Part shown: in pieces, positions 8,233 through 15,790 of the stretch
Position numbering within the stretch: position 1 is the first letter of the stretch
Layout of the letters: the number at the start of each line of letters is the position of its first letter
DNA from: JAODBQ01 sp047602055
GTDB lineage: Bacteria; Actinomycetota; Acidimicrobiia; Acidimicrobiales; Ilumatobacteraceae
Direction: 5' to 3'
Assembly: GCA_047602055.1 (NCBI GenBank)
Contig: JASGIG010000001.1
Coordinates: 682,001 to 746,000 of the forward strand
DNA length: 64,000 bases
Notes under the pieces: model-generated
Seen by the model: the letters and a program-made list of their open reading frames with translations, nothing else
What the model was told of the DNA's origin: nothing
Databases searched by the model: none
Made by a program: the position numbers and the translations under genes

Positions 8233-8397
8233 TCAGGGCCGCGACACGGTGTATCCCATTCGCTCGAGCTGCTCGATCGCGACGTCAGGGTCAGCGCGGA
8301 CCGCGGCCTGATGTCGGCGTCGGAGCCACTCCGTGCGATGAGCCGAGATGACGTTCCGCCAGTCGTCCTTGACGCCGACGAGATCGTGCGTCGCCAA
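8233..8397 (-). pseudogene. Short gene fragment or very small ORF, unknown
   Basis: Within the 438-bp stretch 8062-8499 the minus strand has one believable reading frame: TTG at 8397 (no better start) to TGA at 8233, 54 residues, ending DVAIEQLERMGYTVSRP. The composition (DDWRNVISAHRTEWLRRRHQ) is protein-like rather than the Arg/Pro-rich noise of shadow frames. No start codon with a ribosome site is visible and a stop lies just upstream, so it is probably the tail of a decayed gene. I see nothing else in 8062-8232 or 8398-8499. Confidence 0.35.
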
Positions 8398-8499
8398 GAA
8401 CGGGAGTACTAGATAGACCGGTTGTGGTGACGAAGGTCATGCACTCCCCCACCGTCAGCAATTCTGGGACACGGCTCGGTCGCCGGCCCTCGGCCGCCT

Positions 8500-8793
8500 T
8501 CAGCCGAGTTCGAGGTAGATGATCTCGACGGCGTCGTCCTCGCCGAGCACGGCGTACACCGAGATGAACGGCACCAGCAGGCCTGCGGTGATCGACACCC
8601 GGATCTCGGGGTTCTCGGCCACGACAGTGGTGTGTCCGAAGTAGTCCTCTGCAAGGAGGTCGATGACCACCGGCAGGTCGTGGAGCAGGAAGTCGGTGGC
8701 TGATGGAGTGCCGTCGGCGCCGCGCTCAGGCGCGAGAAGCTCGTCGAGGCGATCGAAGAACGTGGCGTCGACGCGGACTTGTCGGCGGCTCAC
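8500..8793 (-). CDS. Putative toxin-like small protein of a two-gene pair
   Basis: A 97-residue protein starting with GTG at 8793, overlapping the stop of the upstream gene by 4 bp (GTGA). It begins with a basic stretch (MSRRQVRVDATFF), continues with a helix (TDFLLHDLPVVIDLLAEDY) and ends in strands (GLLVPFISVYAVLGEDDAVE). Size, coupling to a small acidic upstream partner, and a strand-rich C-terminus ending in 'VEIIYLELG' recall RelE/ParE-like toxin pairs, but no catalytic residues can be assigned. I call it toxin-like on arrangement only. It lies next to the tRNA-Ala end of the accessory stretch. Confidence 0.5.
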   Translation of the reverse strand: MSRRQVRVDATFFDRLDELLAPERGADGTPSATDFLLHDLPVVIDLLAEDYFGHTTVVAENPEIRVSITAGLLVPFISVYAVLGEDDAVEIIYLELG

Positions 8794-9005
8794 GCGGGAG
8801 TGACGCGTCGCTGCGCAGCCAAGCGCTCGCCGGTCTCGACAACCCGTTGCCGGAAGTCGTCGGGGAGGCTGTCGAGATCGGTGACGACTCGCTCCGCCAG
8901 CGCGGCGGCCCGCGCGTCCGGGGTCATCCGGTCCAGCTCTGCAGCGGTGAGCAGCGGCTGGTCTGGGCGCACCAGGCGAATCGTAGTTGCCTCCGAACGC
9001 CACAC
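8790..9005 (-). CDS. Putative antitoxin-like small protein
   Basis: A 71-residue acidic helical protein starting with GTG at 9005 (TTIRLVRPDQPLLTAAELDR, MTPDARAAALAERVVTDLD). It is translationally coupled to the downstream 97-residue protein. The 'LTAAELDRMTPDARAAA' helix pattern is common in small antitoxin-like actinobacterial proteins. No DNA-binding motif is evident. Function inferred from size, charge and operon structure only. Confidence 0.45.
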   Translation of the reverse strand: MWRSEATTIRLVRPDQPLLTAAELDRMTPDARAAALAERVVTDLDSLPDDFRQRVVETGERLAAQRRVTPA

Positions 9006-9134
9006 GGATCACTTCCGGCCGCCGGGCGTTCGCACACGGGCGTTCGCAAGTCTGTGCACCTGGTGTGCACCTGGAGCCTCGACCGACGAATCCGGGAGAG
9101 CGGCGCACCGCCCGTGACCTGGGCGGACGTGACG

Positions 9135-9207
9135 TGGAGACGAGGGGAATCGAACCCCTGACATCCACCTTGCAAAGGTGGCGCTCTACCAACTGAGCTA
9201 CGTCCCC
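9135..9207 (-). tRNA. tRNA-Ala (anticodon TGC)
   Basis: The 73-nt minus-strand sequence folds as a cloverleaf: acceptor GGGGACG pairs with CGTCTCC (one G-T), D arm TAGCTCAGTTGGTAGAGC, anticodon arm CCACC-TTTGCAA-GGTGG with anticodon TGC, and T arm GGGGTTCGATTCCCC. The discriminator base is A and CCA is not encoded. Its 3' end faces the accessory stretch containing the broken integrase, the usual geometry of an integration site. Confidence 0.97.
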
Positions 9208-9248
9208 GCGGGTGGGACACGCTAGCGCCGATTCCGTAGTCTCCGGCG

Positions 9249-10523
9249 ATGCCCGCACGCCCCACCCGCACACGCTTCGGCGCGTTCCTCGCACCGCACC
9301 ACCCGCTCGGCGAGAGCCCGACGCTGCAGCTCCAGCGCGACCTCGCCCTCGCCACGCAGCTCGACGAGCTCGGCTACGACGAGTACTGGGTGGGCGAGCA
9401 CCACTCGACCGGCTGGGAGATGCTCGCCTCGCCCGAGTTGTTCCTCACCGCCGTCAGCCAGCGGACGAGCACGATCCGGCTCGGCACCGGCGTCGTCTCG
9501 CTGCCGTACCACCACCCGTTCATGGTCGCCCAGCGGATGGTCCAGCTCGACCACCTCAGCCGCGGCCGCGTGATCTTCGGCACCGGGCCGGGCGCACTGC
9601 CGTCGGACGCGCACACGCTGGGCATCGATCCGATGGTGCTGCGCGACCGCCAGGACGAGGCGATGGGCGTGATCATCCGCCTGCTGCGCGGCGACGACCG
9701 CTTCGCCCACGTCTCGGACTGGTTCGAGCTGCACGACGCCGCGCTGCAGATCCTCCCGCTCCAGGAGGAGATGCCGATGGCGACGGCGTCGAGCATCAGC
9801 CCGAGCGGGATGCAACTCGCCGGCAAGTACGGCTGCGGCGTGCTGTCGATCGCCTCGACCAGCGCCGAGGGCCTCGCCGCCCTGCCGACGCAGTGGGCGT
9901 TCGCCGAGGAGGCCGCCACCAAGCACGGATCGGTCGTCGACCGGCGCAACTGGCGGGTGCTGATGAGCTGGCACATCGCCGAGACCCGCGAGCAGGCCCG
10001 CCAGGAAGCCGTGCTCGGCCTGCAGCGGTGGCACAACGAGTACAACGTGCGCGTCCTCGGCCGGCCGGGTGCCCAGCGCGTGGAGGATGCCTGGGAGCTG
10101 ATGAATCAGGTCGCCGGGGAAGGTGCCGGCGCCGCCGGCGCATCGGTGATCGGAACGCCCGACGACCTGGTGACCGCGATCCGCAACCTGCAGGAGGTGA
10201 CGGGCGGCTTCGGCGTCGTGCTCGGCTTCGCCCACGACTGGGCGAACCTGGAGGCGACACGCCGCTCGTGGGATCTCGTCGCCCGCTACGTCATCCCCGA
10301 GATCAACGGCACGCTGCGCGCCCAGCAGGCGTCGGCCGACTTCGTCGAGGCCCGCAAGGAAGAGCTGATGGCCGGGGCGTCGAAGGCGGTGATGGCCAAG
10401 ATCATGTCCGACGAGAAGGCGACCGCGGCGCTCGGCGTGACGATGCAGCAGATCGCCGAGCGCAAGGCAAAGCAGGCCAACGACCCGGTGTTCCGCCCCG
10501 GCGGCGGCATCCCCGGGGCCTGA
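9249..10523 (+). CDS. LLM-class flavin-dependent oxidoreductase (luciferase-like monooxygenase)
   Basis: A 424-residue TIM-barrel protein of the bacterial luciferase family, the group that includes limonene monooxygenase-like enzymes. Visible family features: DELGYDEYWVGEHHSTGWEM near residues 40-60, TSTIRLGTGVVSLPYHHPF near 75-95, and QLDHLSRGRVIFGTGPGAL near 100-120. Residues after about 330 form a helical extension (SADFVEARKEELMAGASKAV) and a basic tail. It probably oxidises a small organic molecule with FMNH2 or F420H2 in the cytoplasm; the substrate and cofactor are not evident. It stands alone, divergent from the tRNA, and ends at a dispersed repeat. Confidence 0.85.
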   Translation: MPARPTRTRFGAFLAPHHPLGESPTLQLQRDLALATQLDELGYDEYWVGEHHSTGWEMLASPELFLTAVSQRTSTIRLGTGVVSLPYHHPFMVAQRMVQLDHLSRGRVIFGTGPGALPSDAHTLGIDPMVLRDRQDEAMGVIIRLLRGDDRFAHVSDWFELHDAALQILPLQEEMPMATASSISPSGMQLAGKYGCGVLSIASTSAEGLAALPTQWAFAEEAATKHGSVVDRRNWRVLMSWHIAETREQARQEAVLGLQRWHNEYNVRVLGRPGAQRVEDAWELMNQVAGEGAGAAGASVIGTPDDLVTAIRNLQEVTGGFGVVLGFAHDWANLEATRRSWDLVARYVIPEINGTLRAQQASADFVEARKEELMAGASKAVMAKIMSDEKATAALGVTMQQIAERKAKQANDPVFRPGGGIPGA

Positions 10524-10551
10524 CCGACCAACCGCTCAGCACCGGTCCACG

Positions 10552-10620
10552 CCGAGGCGAAGCGGACACGGCGAGCACGGCAGGCGCAGGGAGCCGCTCT
10601 GCGGCGACCGAAGCACGAAC
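10552..10620. repeat. 69-bp dispersed repeat, copy 1
   Basis: This segment matches 15690-15758 in inverted orientation with 61 of 69 bases identical by hand alignment. Both copies fill the gap between two convergent genes. Inside is a small hairpin GCCGC-TCT-GCGGC; copy 2 has GCAGC-TTG-GCTGC, where the middle pair changes from C-G to A-T on both sides. The compensated change suggests that the structure is selected, perhaps as a two-way terminator or REP-type element. Confidence 0.75.
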
Positions 10621-10621
10621 A

Positions 10622-10810
10622 TCAGTCGTCCTTGAGCGCGACCGCGTTCGGGGTGACGTTCATCTTCGGGACGTACTCGGCCACCTCGACGATCCGGGCC
10701 TCGCCGACGTACTTGGCGCGCAGCTCGGTCCGGCACGACGTGCACGGGCCGTAGAACCGCTCGGCGACCGTCGCCCCGCAGCGCGGGCAGACCAGCTCCT
10801 GCGTCTCCAT
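10622..10810 (-). CDS. Small zinc-ribbon protein
   Basis: A 62-residue protein. The ATG at 10810 places the first motif near the N-terminus, as in relatives; the frame is open to 10843. Two CxxC knuckles are seen, VCPRCGAT and PCTSCRTE, spaced 15 residues apart, which should hold one zinc. The tail (KYVGEARIVEVAEYVPKMNV) is probably a strand-helix. Short zinc ribbons like this are widespread in actinobacteria and of unknown function, possibly nucleic-acid or protein binding. Confidence 0.75.
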   Translation of the reverse strand: METQELVCPRCGATVAERFYGPCTSCRTELRAKYVGEARIVEVAEYVPKMNVTPNAVALKDD

Positions 10811-10921
10811 GACCGGGCACGGTACTCCGACGGCATCGCGCAACGTCGCGCGACGGACTCACACCGAGGCCTCACGTAGACGCGGGCCGCTCCCAACCCA
10901 CGAGGGCCAACCTCATCGATC

Positions 10922-11548
10922 GTGCATGTCCTCTCGCGTACTCGCGTCGGGCTGGCCGCGGCCGGTACCGCCCTCGTCCTCGTCGTCTCTGCCTGCGGTT
11001 CGAGCAGCGGCTCGTCATCGACCTCGACCCAGGCGACGGCAACGACGACCGCTTCCGCCACCGCGGGCTCAGCGCCCACCAACGGAGGCGGCGGCAACGG
11101 ACAGGCCGGCGGCGGGATGCAGGAGGCGATCACCGCCTTCACGGACTGCCTCGAGCAGCACGGCATCTCCGTGCCCGACGTGTCGACGCCGACGGGCCGT
11201 GGCAACGGTTCGCTCCCGGCCGGCTCGATCCCGGCCGACGGGCAGGGGCCACGGGCCGGCGAGGGCGGACCACCGGCCGACGGCAGCTTCCCGACCAACG
11301 GCGGCGGCGGCAATGGCGGCGCCAACGGCGGCGGCGCCAACGGCAACGGCGGCGGCAACGGCGGCGGCGGCGGCAACGGCAATGGCGGCGCCAACTTCAC
11401 GACGATGATCGTCGAGCGCCTCGGCCTCGACACCTCCGACGCCACGGTGAAGACCGCCGTCGACGCCTGCAGCTCGACGCTGACGTCCGCGTCCCCGAAC
11501 GGCGGCGGCGCTCCGGGCGACCAGGCACCGACGACGACCACTGCCTGA
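10922..11548 (+). CDS. Secreted Gly/Asn-rich lipoprotein
   Basis: A 208-residue protein with GTG start. The N-terminal signal ends in a lipobox (LVLVVSACGSS, lipidated Cys near residue 25), followed by a Ser/Thr linker. The centre (about residues 120-155) is a low-complexity run of Gly and Asn (GGGGNGGANGGG), encoded by GGCGGC-type repeats. Two cysteine-containing helices flank it (FTDCLEQHGISVPD near 70 and TAVDACSSTL near 185). It should sit on the outer face of the membrane. Function unknown; similar actinobacterial proteins are annotated only as hypothetical. It stands alone. Confidence 0.7.
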   Translation: MHVLSRTRVGLAAAGTALVLVVSACGSSSGSSSTSTQATATTTASATAGSAPTNGGGGNGQAGGGMQEAITAFTDCLEQHGISVPDVSTPTGRGNGSLPAGSIPADGQGPRAGEGGPPADGSFPTNGGGGNGGANGGGANGNGGGNGGGGGNGNGGANFTTMIVERLGLDTSDATVKTAVDACSSTLTSASPNGGGAPGDQAPTTTTA

Positions 11549-11650
11549 CGACTTCCTGACGCCGGATCGCACCACTTCCGACGTTGTGAGCGTCACGTTC
11601 CGAACCTGACGCACGATCGCCCGCCGGCCCGGAGCGGCCCGGAGCGCAAG

Positions 11651-11687
11651 ATTCGAGATGTGCCGCCCAGCTGCGCACATCTCGAAT
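11651..11687. repeat. Palindromic intergenic repeat, copy 1
   Basis: The arms ATTCGAGATGTGC and GCACATCTCGAAT are perfectly complementary (13 bp) around an 11-base loop. The last 33 bases recur 62 bp downstream with loop and stem unchanged. The pair occupies the gap between the lipoprotein gene and the molybdopterin oxidoreductase. It could end transcription or be a REP-type element. Confidence 0.75.
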
Positions 11688-11716
11688 CGCCGTGGCCGGC
11701 AGGCCCCACGCGATGG

Positions 11717-11749
11717 GAGATGTGCCGCCCAGCTGCGCACATCTCGAAT
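11717..11749. repeat. Palindromic intergenic repeat, copy 2
   Basis: Second copy of the element at 11655-11687, identical over 33 bases, with stem GAGATGTGC/GCACATCTC. Here the outer 4 bp of the longer stem in copy 1 is lost on the left side only. Both copies are in the same orientation. Confidence 0.75.
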
Positions 11750-11808
11750 CTCGGTGGAACAGGCGGCGACCGGGGCGGCGACGGCGAGGCGGTCGGTAGC
11801 GTCGGCGC

Positions 11809-13905
11809 ATGACGCGGATCGTGCTCGGGACGTGCCATCACGACTGCCCGGACAGCTGCGGCTGGCAGGTCACCGTCGACGGCGACCAGGCCGTCCAGCT
11901 GCGCGGCAACCCCGAGCATCCGTTCTCACAGGGCGAGCTGTGCCCCAAGGTCAACCGCTTCCTCGACCGCGTGCACAGCCCGGACCGCATCCTCCACCCG
12001 CTGCGGCGCACCGGGCCGAAGGGCTCCGGGCAGTTCGAACGCATCACGTGGGACGCCGCCCTCACCCACGTCGCCGAACGGTTGCACGCGGCGATCGACG
12101 CCCACGGCTCGGAGACCGTCCTGCCGTACAGCGACGCCGGCAACCAGAGCGTGCTGTCGACCTTCTTCCCGGAGCGGTTCTGGAACCGCCTCGGCGGCAG
12201 CCGGTTGCTGCGGGCGATCTGCGGCAGCGTCGCCGCCGCCGGCACGCGGGCGACGAACGGCACGGCCGAGAGCCTCGACCCGTCCGAGCTGCGCCACTCC
12301 AAGCTGATCCTGCTGTGGGGCACGAACACCCGGCTGACCAACCGCCACCTGTGGCCGGTGATCGAGGCCGCCCGCGCTGACGGCGCGCGGGTGGTCGTCG
12401 TCGACCCGCTGCGCACCGTCACCGCCGAGGCCGCCGACTGGTTCGTCCAACCGTACCCCAGCACCGACGTCGCCCTGATGCTGGCGATGATCCACGTGCT
12501 CGTGCGCGACGACCTGATCGATCACGAGTGGGTCGACGCCCACACGCTCGGCTTCGACGACCTCACCGCGCACGTCGCCGAGTGGACGCCTCAGCACGCC
12601 GAGGCGATCACCGGCGTCGACGCCGCCGAGATCGAGCGCCTGGCCACCGCCTACGGCACGACCCGGCCGGTGGCGATCCGCACGCTGATCGGCGCCGAGC
12701 ACCACGAGAACGGGGCGATGTTCTTCCGGACGTTGTCGTGCCTGCCGGCGCTCGTCGGCGCGTGGCGCGACAAGGGCGGCGGCTACGCCCGCTCGATCGG
12801 CACGTGGAGCGACCGCTGCCTGGACCTGGCCGCCCTCGTCCGCCCGGAGCTGGCCCGCACGCCGCTGCCGCGCGAGCTGAACATGAGCCGTCTGGGCGAG
12901 ATCCTCGACGGCTTCGACGAGCACGGCCGGCCGCTCGACCCGCCGGTGACGGCGATGATCGTGTGGAACGCCAACCCGGCGGTGATCGTCCCCGACGCCG
13001 AGCGCGTCCGCCGCGGCCTGGCCCGCGACGACGTGTTCACCGTCGTCCACGAGCAGTTCATGACCGACACGGCTCGCTACGCCGACGTGATCCTTCCGGC
13101 GACGACGCAGATCGAGGCCACCGACGTGGTCACGTCGTGGGGCCACCTGTACCTCGGCTGGAACGAGGCGGCGATCACGCCCCGGGGCGAGGCCGTCAGC
13201 AACAGCGAGCTGTTCCGCCGGCTGTCGAGGGCGATGGGCTTCACGGAGCCAGCGCTGTTCGACGACGACATGACCGTGCTGCGCGCCGCACTGCACGGCA
13301 GCGGCATCGACCTCGACGAGCTGCGCCGCACCGGTTTCGTGCGCACACCGCACTACCCCGCCGACGGTCGCCCGTTCGCCGACGGGCACTTCCCGACGAT
13401 CTCCGGCAAGGTCGAGCTGCGCAGCGACGCGCTCGCCGCCCAGGGGCACCCCGTGCTGCCGACGTTCGTCGCGCCGCGCGAGTCGCCGCTCGGCGACGGC
13501 GACCTCGCCGCCCGCTACCCGCTGCGCCTGCTGACGCCCAAGCACCACCAGCGGTTCCTCAACACCGGCTACTCGCAGCTGCCCGGGCACGGTGGCCGCG
13601 AGAGCGGCCCGTTCGTCGAGCTCGATCCCGGCGACGCCGCGGTGCGCGGCATCGCCGACGGCCAGTGCGTCGAGGTCCGCAACGACCGGGCCGCGCTGCG
13701 CCTGCCGGCGCGGATCAGCTGCCGGCTGCGCCCCGGCGTCGTCGCCATCCCGTTCGGCTGGTGGCGCCAGGACCATCCCGACGGGCTGGTCGCCAACTCG
13801 CTGACCAACCCCACGCTCACCGAGTGGGGCGGCGGTGTGGCCTACGGCGACACGCTGGTCGAGATCGTGGTCACCTCCCATGCCGAGGGCTCCCCGAGCA
13901 CGTAA
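11809..13905 (+). CDS. Molybdopterin-dependent oxidoreductase (formate dehydrogenase/DMSO reductase superfamily)
   Basis: A 698-residue cytoplasmic-type protein without a Tat signal. The N-terminus binds one [4Fe-4S] cluster (CHHDCPDSC, then ELCPK near residue 45). The Mo-bis-MGD domains follow: ITWDAALTHVAERL, LLWGTNTRLTNRH, DPLRTVTAEAADWF, WNANPAVIVPDAER and YADVILPATTQIEATD. The C-terminal dinucleotide-binding domain carries RLLTPKHHQRFLNTGYSQL. At the usual Mo-ligand position the sequence reads AICGSVAAAG; Cys or Ser could act, and there is no Sec codon. The substrate is unknown. No partner subunits adjoin it; the next gene is 9 bp downstream but unrelated by family. Confidence 0.87.
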   Translation: MTRIVLGTCHHDCPDSCGWQVTVDGDQAVQLRGNPEHPFSQGELCPKVNRFLDRVHSPDRILHPLRRTGPKGSGQFERITWDAALTHVAERLHAAIDAHGSETVLPYSDAGNQSVLSTFFPERFWNRLGGSRLLRAICGSVAAAGTRATNGTAESLDPSELRHSKLILLWGTNTRLTNRHLWPVIEAARADGARVVVVDPLRTVTAEAADWFVQPYPSTDVALMLAMIHVLVRDDLIDHEWVDAHTLGFDDLTAHVAEWTPQHAEAITGVDAAEIERLATAYGTTRPVAIRTLIGAEHHENGAMFFRTLSCLPALVGAWRDKGGGYARSIGTWSDRCLDLAALVRPELARTPLPRELNMSRLGEILDGFDEHGRPLDPPVTAMIVWNANPAVIVPDAERVRRGLARDDVFTVVHEQFMTDTARYADVILPATTQIEATDVVTSWGHLYLGWNEAAITPRGEAVSNSELFRRLSRAMGFTEPALFDDDMTVLRAALHGSGIDLDELRRTGFVRTPHYPADGRPFADGHFPTISGKVELRSDALAAQGHPVLPTFVAPRESPLGDGDLAARYPLRLLTPKHHQRFLNTGYSQLPGHGGRESGPFVELDPGDAAVRGIADGQCVEVRNDRAALRLPARISCRLRPGVVAIPFGWWRQDHPDGLVANSLTNPTLTEWGGGVAYGDTLVEIVVTSHAEGSPST

Positions 13906-13914
13906 CGTGCGGGC

Positions 13915-15186
13915 ATGGCAGGGGAGCTCATCTACGCGTTCCGCGTGATGCGCCTTCCGCTGCTCGACGCCGGCGGCTCGACCATCGGGCGGATCGAGGA
14001 CGTCGTCGTCATCCCCGCCGCCGGCGGCTCGCCGCCACGCGTGCTCGGCTTCGTCGCCACCAGCCAACGCCGCAGGATCTTCGTCAACGCCGCCCGACTC
14101 GGCTCGCTCGACAGCGACGGCGCCCAGCTGCGCAGCTGGGACGTCGACCTCAAGCCGTTCAAGCCGCGCCGCGGCGAGATCCTCGTCGGCCGCGACCTGA
14201 TCGACTCGCGCGTCGGCGACGAGACCGTCAGCGACATCGCCCTGCGCCCGCACGGCGACGGTCGCACGACGTGGTGGGAGCCGGCCAAGGTGCGCCTCGC
14301 CAAGCGCTCGGCGCTGCGCCGCAGGCCGACGTACCGGCTCGTCGACTTCGACGACGTCCCCGGCCTGTTCGCCGGCGTCGCCGGGGCGGAGATGGCTGCC
14401 GAGGCCGCCCGCCTGCGCGACATGCACCCGAGCGACGTCGCCGGGTTCGTGCGGGCGATGCCGCTCACCCAGCGCCGCCAGCTCGCCGAGGCGATGGACG
14501 ACGAGCGCCTCGCCGACCTGCTCGAGGAGCTGCCGGAGGCCGAGCAGATCCGGATCATCGACGGCCTCGACATGGAGCGGGTGCTCAACGTGCTCGACGA
14601 GATGGAACAGGACGACCTCGCCGACCTGCTCGCCGAGATGCCGGGCGAGCAGCGCGACCGGATCCTCGAGGCGATGGACGCCGAGGACGCCGACGTCATG
14701 CGCCGCCTCCTCTCCTACGAGGACGGCACCGCCGGCGCGCTGCTGACCCCGGAGATCATCATCCTCGGACCGCGCGCCACCGTCGCCGACGCGCTCGCCG
14801 AGATCAGCGATCCGGACTGGCTGGTGAGCATCGCCGCCCAGGTGTTCGTGGTCCAGCCGCCGTTCAAGCCGCCGACGGGCACGTATCTCGGCGTCGTCCA
14901 CTTCCAGCGGCTGCTGCGCGAACCGCCGCACCGCGCCCTCGGCGAGTGCCTGGAGCACGAGCCGACGATCCCACCGGACCTGCCCGAGCGCGACGTCGCC
15001 GAACGCCTCGCCAGCTACAACATGCTCGCCGTCGGCGTCACCGACCGGGCCGAGCGCCTGCTCGGGGCGATCACCGTCGACGACGTCCTCGACCGCACCC
15101 TGCCGACCGGCTGGCGCCAGCGCCGGCGGGTGGCGGCCTTCACCGGGAGCGCGCCGCGCGGTGGCACGCCGGCCGGGGCGACGTGA
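13915..15186 (+). CDS. Soluble PRC-barrel/MgtE-N/CBS-domain protein
   Basis: A 423-residue protein. Residues 1-90 form a PRC-barrel-like domain (LLDAGGSTIGRIEDVVVIP). Residues about 150-270 form the MgtE N-domain superhelix with repeated DLLEELPEAEQ / DLLAEMPGEQRDR motifs. Residues about 275-400 form paired CBS domains (TAGALLTPEIIILGPRATV, LAVGVTDRAERLLGAITVDD). In MgtE channels these parts sense Mg2+, but the transmembrane pore is absent here. It may gate a separate channel or act as a magnesium or nucleotide sensor. Its stop overlaps the start of the following DUF1003 membrane protein, an obvious candidate partner. Confidence 0.85.
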   Translation: MAGELIYAFRVMRLPLLDAGGSTIGRIEDVVVIPAAGGSPPRVLGFVATSQRRRIFVNAARLGSLDSDGAQLRSWDVDLKPFKPRRGEILVGRDLIDSRVGDETVSDIALRPHGDGRTTWWEPAKVRLAKRSALRRRPTYRLVDFDDVPGLFAGVAGAEMAAEAARLRDMHPSDVAGFVRAMPLTQRRQLAEAMDDERLADLLEELPEAEQIRIIDGLDMERVLNVLDEMEQDDLADLLAEMPGEQRDRILEAMDAEDADVMRRLLSYEDGTAGALLTPEIIILGPRATVADALAEISDPDWLVSIAAQVFVVQPPFKPPTGTYLGVVHFQRLLREPPHRALGECLEHEPTIPPDLPERDVAERLASYNMLAVGVTDRAERLLGAITVDDVLDRTLPTGWRQRRRVAAFTGSAPRGGTPAGAT

Positions 15187-15686
15187 AGCGCCACGAGGAC
15201 CTGACCGCACCCCGGCGCCGCGCCCGCTGGGGTGTGCGCTACGACCCGGAGGCCTTCGGGCGTTTCGCCGAGGCGATCGCCCGCACGTTGGGCACCGCCC
15301 GGTTCCTGGCGTTCCAGACGATCTTCGTCGTGCTCTGGATCGCGCTGAACATCGCCCTGCTGACGTGGAAGTGGGACCCGTACCCGTTCATCCTCCTCAA
15401 CCTGGCGTTCAGCACCCAGTCGGCCTACGCGGCGCCGCTGATCCTCCTCGCCCAGACCCGCCAGGAGAACCGCGACCGGACGCAGGCCGAGACGGATCGG
15501 CGCACCGCCGAGCGCACCCAGGCCGACACCGAGTTCCTCGCCAGGGAGCTGGCCGGCGTGCGCCTGGCGCTGCGCAACGCGGTGACCACCGACGAGATCG
15601 ACGAGCACGTCGACCGCCTCGTCGCCGCCCTCGACCGGATCAGCGAGCGCCTCGACAACCTGGAGCAGCGCGCGCTTCGAGATTGA
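15183..15686 (+). CDS. DUF1003 membrane protein
   Basis: A 167-residue protein starting with GTG at 15183 inside the stop of the MgtE-N/CBS gene (GTGA overlap). The DUF1003 core is evident: FLAFQTIFVVLWIALNIALL (TM1) and WDPYPFILLNLAFSTQSAY leading to TM2 ending LLAQTRQENRDR. The C-terminal half (residues about 100-165) is a charged amphipathic coiled coil. The family is often encoded with MgtE-N/CBS proteins in actinobacteria; no activity is established. Coupled translation suggests that the two form a membrane-attached complex. Confidence 0.87.
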   Translation: MKRHEDLTAPRRRARWGVRYDPEAFGRFAEAIARTLGTARFLAFQTIFVVLWIALNIALLTWKWDPYPFILLNLAFSTQSAYAAPLILLAQTRQENRDRTQAETDRRTAERTQADTEFLARELAGVRLALRNAVTTDEIDEHVDRLVAALDRISERLDNLEQRALRD

Positions 15687-15689
15687 GCC

Positions 15690-15758
15690 GTTCGTGCTTC
15701 GGTCGCAGCCAAGCTGCTCCCTGCGCCTGCCGTGCTCGCCGCCTCCGCTGCGCTTCGG
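15690..15758. repeat. 69-bp dispersed repeat, copy 2 (inverted relative to copy 1)
   Basis: Reverse-complement match to 10552-10620 (61/69). It begins 3 bp after the DUF1003 stop and lies before the convergent UGSC-partner gene. The hairpin pair that differs from copy 1 is compensated on both arms (A-T for C-G). Confidence 0.75.
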
Positions 15759-15790
15759 CACTCGCCGCATGTTGGGTCGGTGGCGATCTC

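Noticed and set aside
12205..12240. Possible selenocysteine in the molybdopterin oxidoreductase
   Set aside because: The position that can hold Sec in formate dehydrogenases reads with sense codons here (AICGS); no in-frame TGA.
11926..15210. A very long minus-strand open frame (about 1090 codons) opposite the molybdopterin oxidoreductase and MgtE-like genes
   Set aside because: Arg/Ala/Gly/Asp-rich with no domain signature; it is the antisense of two clear genes and arises from high GC.
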